Part shown: positions 41,301 through 46,758 of the stretch, one piece after another | Layout of the letters: each line of letters opens with the position of its first letter | Position numbering within the stretch: position 1 is the stretch's first letter | NCBI GenBank assembly: GCA_018292915.2 | Contig: JACVVK020000223.1 | Location: forward strand, 551,001-615,000 | Reading direction: 5' to 3' | From: Batillaria attramentaria | Taxonomy: Eukaryota; Mollusca; Gastropoda; Batillariidae | Length of the DNA: 64,000 bases | Program-made: the position numbers and the translations under genes | Notes under the pieces: generated by a model | Told to the model about the DNA's origin: nothing | Seen by the model: the letters and a program-made list of their open reading frames with translations, nothing else | The model's database searches: none

Positions 41301-42870
41301 GCGTGACCGCCCAGAAGAGCGCGAAGCAAAGCTCGACGAAGAAGGCGAACGTCTGTGACGATAAGAGCGCTCATGGGAGGATGCGACAACACGCCTACGT
41401 GGCGAAGGCTGCGGAAGCGGCACGGCCATGGGCAGGTTAGGAACATGTATTGGATGCTCAGGATCCTGTGCAACATATAAGACTGGACGAACATCCTTGT
41501 CATCAATGGCTGGGTCCGACATCGTGGAAATACGCTACGGGCACAGCAGGTGACGTTAGGAAATAACACAACTCAACACTGCTCTTCAGAGCTAGACTCC
41601 GAAGAGTGAGCGCCGAGCGAAGAACTGTCACTGGAGTACACGAATACGTGGGTGCGGGGAAAAAAACAAAAAACCCACAAGTCCACACAATAGAGCAGCG
41701 TGTGAAAATTGCAAAGACCACACAGCGCAACTCCCCGAAGCTATTCCCCAGAGAGAAAACACCGTGGAAAGTTCAGTCACTGAAGAAAACACGCCACGTA
41801 GAGAAGAAAAACACAAGGTCAAGATGGCGACGCCCGGTCAAACCGGTGAGCACTAGTCAGTGAGTGGGTGCGTGGAAGACTGCGGGGCAGCCAAGGCACT
41901 TGCAACACGGCGACTACGGAGCAAAACTGTGGCCGCAAGACAAACACTGACGTTCCGTGGCACCCACCAAAGAGAAGCTTGTACAAAGATCCTAAAGTCT
42001 TCCTAAAGTCACAACTCCAAAGACTTATAAAACGTAGTGAAGAAGCAGAAGGCACTGCGAGGCTAGAGGGCACTGGTGTGTCTCAAGGCGAGCAGGAAGT
42101 GAAACTGAGGGTGGTATGATGCGCACCCGCCTATATACCCAGGAAGGGGGAGTTAATGCTCTAAGCTTGGTTAAACCTCCCTTCAGCCATTCGGTCCCCG
42201 ATGGCTCAGGGGTTGGTTTTTCCCGCTACTTACTGGCTAGAAGAGTAGGACAAAGGCATACAGTAAACTGCTAACTCGGAGAAAAAATATTACTGTTTTC
42301 GGAGGAACTACAAATGCTAGAGGCATCAAACTTGGCATGATGATAGACATTGATGAGATCTCTTTTGAATGACTTTGACCAAAGGTCAAGGCTGTACAAA
42401 CTGTTTCGGGGAAAATTGTAATATTGCCAGGAACTCAGAGCGCCAGACACTTTACTTGGCATGATAATGGATAAGGTGGGTTGGGGGAACTTCGGCACTG
42501 CGTGCATGCGTCCACTAGCGTGTTGACTTAACATGCTGCCCGCCTTTTCGTGTTCACGTGAGAGAAACATGCTTAATGCCAACGGATACTTTAACCAATC
42601 GCAGACCTGCTTTCAATGAAACTGCGACTTTAACCTCATAAATGTGCATTGAAAATCGTTCTGAGAACAAGTGAGTGTGTTTGGGGGAACTTCGACACCT
42701 TCGGGGGAACTTCGTCAACCCCTTCGGGGGAACTTCGGCACCACCTGGGGAACTTCGTCACTAGGCTTGAGAGTATTTGTTTTCATGGTTTCAGTGCCTT
42801 AAATGTGATGTGCTACAAACTGTAGGTCAGATTTCTTCTTTATTTTTATCTAACATGTGTGATGAAACAA

Positions 42871-42903
<33 letters not shown>

Positions 42904-43830
42904 AAGAAGACTGTTTCAGGCAAAACTGAGCTTAAAACAAGAGGTTATTTTTGTGTGTATTCATTAAGCTAAGCAAATCGACCAGTCTGGGAATGTGAGT
43001 GTGTCTATGGTAGAACCATCCTGGAAGGCTATTTTAGTGTTAGAATATTTCAACTTCTTAGCTTACTCTTAAAACGAATTTCCCCTGTTGATGGTGACGG
43101 ATTTCCCCCATGTACATTTTTGGTCGGGGGAACTTCGTCACCCTCAGTAATTTCGTGTTTATGCAGTGTTTTGATGTGTGCCATCGCTAAAGAAACATTT
43201 AAACTTTAAAATAAAGTCATGTTTATGTTTAAGACCCTTAATATATTTGATTTCATTCAAAAACATAAAAATAAGACTATACAAAGACAGTTGGGACTTT
43301 ACCGGCAAAAGACACGTGAAGTTATGAAGCAGACGAGAAAAGACACGTGAAGTTATGAAGCAGACGAGAAAAGACACGTGAAGTTATGAAGCAGACGAGA
43401 AAAGACACGTGAAGTTATGAAGCAGACGAGAAAAGACACGTGAAGTTATGAAGCAGACGAGAAAAGCAGTCAAGTCAGAATGCGATCATTTGACGCGTCT
43501 GGCTGTACCAAGTATTTTCACTGGTCGTTCCATCTATCGTTTGGAATCTTGTAGTTACTTGGGAGAGCCTATTTGGAGGGATGAAAGCTTAGTAAGTGCA
43601 TTGAATTATAGAAGAAACTTGGGGTGACGAATTTCCCCCGAACCGCAAGGGTGCCGAAGTTCCCCCAACCCACCTTAGTGATAAGAGCTTTACAAACAGA
43701 CTTTTGTGAATGACCTTGACCTGTGTCACAAGGGAGCCATGGAGGCTTCTGCCTCTCTAGTTAAAAATGTGTACAGTTTGCTTACAGTCGTGTGGGAGCA
43801 TGAGTGTGTCTGTTACCCACGCTCCCGCGA

Positions 43831-43877
<47 letters not shown>

Positions 43878-46723
43878 ACACTCATTCAAGTAATGGTTGG
43901 TTTGCTATATGGGCATTCAACATCCCTTTCCACCACCTTAGGCTGATGTCAATGACAGGGCAACAACGAAAAAACAACCCACCTCAAATCTCTAGCTCCT
44001 AACCACGTTTCAAAATCATGACCCGAGCATTCAACAGTCCGAAGCTCTATCACCTCAGCTGTTCCAGCTCCTCTCCAGACTACCTCAGTATTGACTTTAG
44101 AAGTCCACACCAACAATACAGCAGGCATCTTGGCCTGTATATATGCAGCATCTCATGGTGGTGGTCTGTGTGTTTTGCTTTAAAGGTGAGAAAGAATCCA
44201 AGCGCAGCGACATCTTCACGCCAAAGCGGGAGGATCAGCTGGCTCACCTCAACATGGAGATGGCGCCACCATCACCATCACCAGGCCCCTCATCCGCGGC
44301 CGAGCCCTCCATGACAAGCATCACACGGGAAAACTCGTCGGCTTCCATCGCACACCTACCTCCGGACACGCAGAAGTTCCTCAAGTTTGCTGGTGAGTGT
44401 GGAGCAAATGAGTTTTATCTTTGCGTCAGTAACAGGGGAAAGTAAGCATCATAGTGTAAAGTTAATATCAGAAGGTGCAAATTCACCGTTGTCAGGGGGA
44501 AGGGCCTAAGCACTGATCAAATCTTTTACAGCAGTGCTGTGATCATGCTTGATCTAATCTGTGACTACTACGATGAATCAGAATGGGTGAGAAAATGACA
44601 CTTGCTTTGGCAGATGGTTTTATTTGGAGGTAGGTAGATCCACAGAAGCAGGCCTGACACTCTGCATATGTTAGTTTAAAAAAAGGATGGTTGAATTGAC
44701 GGCATACATATACCTTGGCATGTAGAAGGTGCATCCACGCTAAACTCCAGCCTAGGTTAGATGTTACCTGCAAATTTTGAGCTATAGTTCGTAGTGTATA
44801 CTTTGCTGATTTTGTTACCTTTGTCTGGCAGAAACACATCGAACAGTGCTGAACCAGATCCTGCGTCAGTCCACCCTCCCTCTGGCCGAGGGACCGTTCT
44901 CTGTGCTCGTAGACCACACACGCATGCTGGACTTCGATGTCAAGCGGCGCTACTTCCGACAAGAGCTGGAGAGAACGGAGGAGGGTCTGAGGCGGGAGGA
45001 TCTGCCTGTGCACGTTCGTCGGGAGCACGTGTTCGAAGACTCCTTCCGAGAGCTGTTCCGTCGTTCTCCTGAGGAGTGGAAGCAGAGGTTCTACATTGTG
45101 TTTGAAGGTGAGTATATGTGAGAATGTTTGACTTGCCACATGCCAGGCTCATTTTGCTCTGTTTTCATTATTACCTGGCATGAAACTTATTTACACAGCC
45201 AACAAACAGCCCCAGATTGCCATTTTTTACTGTGCACACAAATTTAAAAGGGCAAAAAAGTTGTACTATATTTAGCAGAATTTGTTACTACATGAAACAG
45301 GCTGGGGAATTTTCAGTCATTTGGCAATTTTCAGCCAAATTTCATTTCTTTTCAGCCCCAAAAATCTACATTTCAGCCAAAGAAAAGAAAGGGGGAAAAA
45401 GGTGGTGCTCCACACAGTAATGTAACACAATACGTGCAGTGCCATACCGGACAGAAGTCTCACTTCATTTTTGAAGACTGCTATGTCAGTACCGAGGCAG
45501 TATTTTACCTGTGAGAGCCAGGAGACGTTACTAAATGCCTTTAAAAATGCTAAAATTTGTTTTCTGGAGGGGGGCAATGCCCCGTGGTCCCCCAGCAGGG
45601 CACTGCCTCTGAATCCCAGCCTAGGTTTCAGTCTTTTTTTTTTCCTCAGCAGTTCCCCAGCCTGATGAAGTTATTTGTGTAGTGTATCCTGCAGAAATGG
45701 GTTTTATCCAGCATACCCACCCTGTAATTATTAGTCTCTTCATGCAGTAGGTTCTGTCTGACGTGCAGGTGAGGAAGGACAGGACGCCGGAGGATTGTTG
45801 CGAGAGTGGTATGTCATCATCTCCCGCGAGATCTTTAACCCCAACTACGCCCTCTTCCTGACATCGCCTGGCGACCGCGTCACCTACACCATCAACCCCT
45901 CCTCCCACTGCAACTCCAACCACCTGTCCTATTTCAAGTTCGTCGGGCGTATCATCGCCAAGGCCATCTACGACAACAAGCTGTTGGAGTGCTACTTCAC
46001 GCGCTCTTTCTACAAACACGTCCTGGGACTGGCTGTCAGGTATGAGGGAATGTTTGCTAATGTTATGATGTCAAATCTTGCAACAGAACGAATGGGGGTC
46101 TATCTTGCATTTCCTTAGCAGAACTTGAGTCAGGGTTCACGTCACAAAAACAAGAGAAAAGAGAATGGGGGGAGTGGCCATAGTAATTATTGTCCTAGAT
46201 GTACTTCTTTTTATGACGTTAGCGGAAAGACGTCGTTAATTATTGAACAGGACCTAACATTGTATGCCGATCGTGTATTTACTCCTTCCCGGTTCCTCCA
46301 GTGTGCCAGTCGCGATGTGGCGCACGCCAAAACGCCAAATATTGTATTTGAAACATACAACGGACAAAAGATACTCATGGCGCACGATGACCGAGAGGTC
46401 AGTCAGTGTGGATTTGCACAAACGCGTGAATTTTGTTTGTATCTTGGCAGATTGTATTTGACCATTCTCTTTCTAAACATGTTCCACCTGTCTGTACTTA
46501 ATGATTGATAACATGCTCCTGCTGCAGATACACGGACATGGAGGCAGAGGATTACAGCTTCTACCAGGGTCTGGTGTTCCTGCTGGAGAATAACGTGTGC
46601 GACCTGGGATACGACCTGACCTTCTCCACAGAGGTACGTACAGCGTCACGTTTTGCTGTTTTTGGCTCCCTTGTGTAACAATGGGAGTCTATGTAATAGC
46701 CCTCCGTCGTCTGTCTGTCTGTC

Positions 46724-46758
<35 letters not shown>

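Larger units (their letters stand above)
36467..42288 (-). mobile_element. DIRS1-like tyrosine-recombinase retrotransposon
   Basis: A 5,822-bp element in HUWE1 intron 35546-44185, transcribed on the minus strand. It has inverted terminal repeats of about 186 bp (36507-36692 and 42089-42274), unpaired end tails, and an internal complementary region (36727-36814) whose two halves are the exact reverse complements of the left end (54 bases) and right end (34 bases). It encodes a gag-like protein, RT/RNase H and a tyrosine recombinase. This layout is diagnostic for DIRS1 elements, which replicate through a circle and lack an integrase. Flanks read GAATTTTAAC before and ATTACTG after, which joined match the uninterrupted second copy of the host repeat (near 47484), so no target duplication was made. 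Several frameshifts show that this copy is not intact. Confidence 0.94.
35811..43739 (+). repeat. Seven-unit TCAAGGTCA repeat element, copy 1 (interrupted)
   Basis: Bounded by short inverted repeats TGGCTCCCTTGTG and CACAAGGGAGCCA (43727-43739). Inside are units of about 130-150 bp, each with GACCTTGACnnAAGGTCAAGGTCA or a decayed form, at about 35843, 35990, 36132, 36281, 36417, 42372 and 43711. The DIRS element (36467-42288) and the TA-flanked element (42474-43675) were inserted into it. Without them the copy is about 0.9 kb. Confidence 0.82.

Noticed and set aside
44543..45139. 198-codon minus-strand open frame across the HECT exon
   Set aside because: It is the antisense of HUWE1 exon 44832-45107 plus intron; the plus strand is clearly the coding one.
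46125..46508. 127-codon plus-strand open frame in the intron between HECT exons
   Set aside because: No homology recognised, no ATG start, and HUWE1 joins in phase without it; treated as intronic chance frame.
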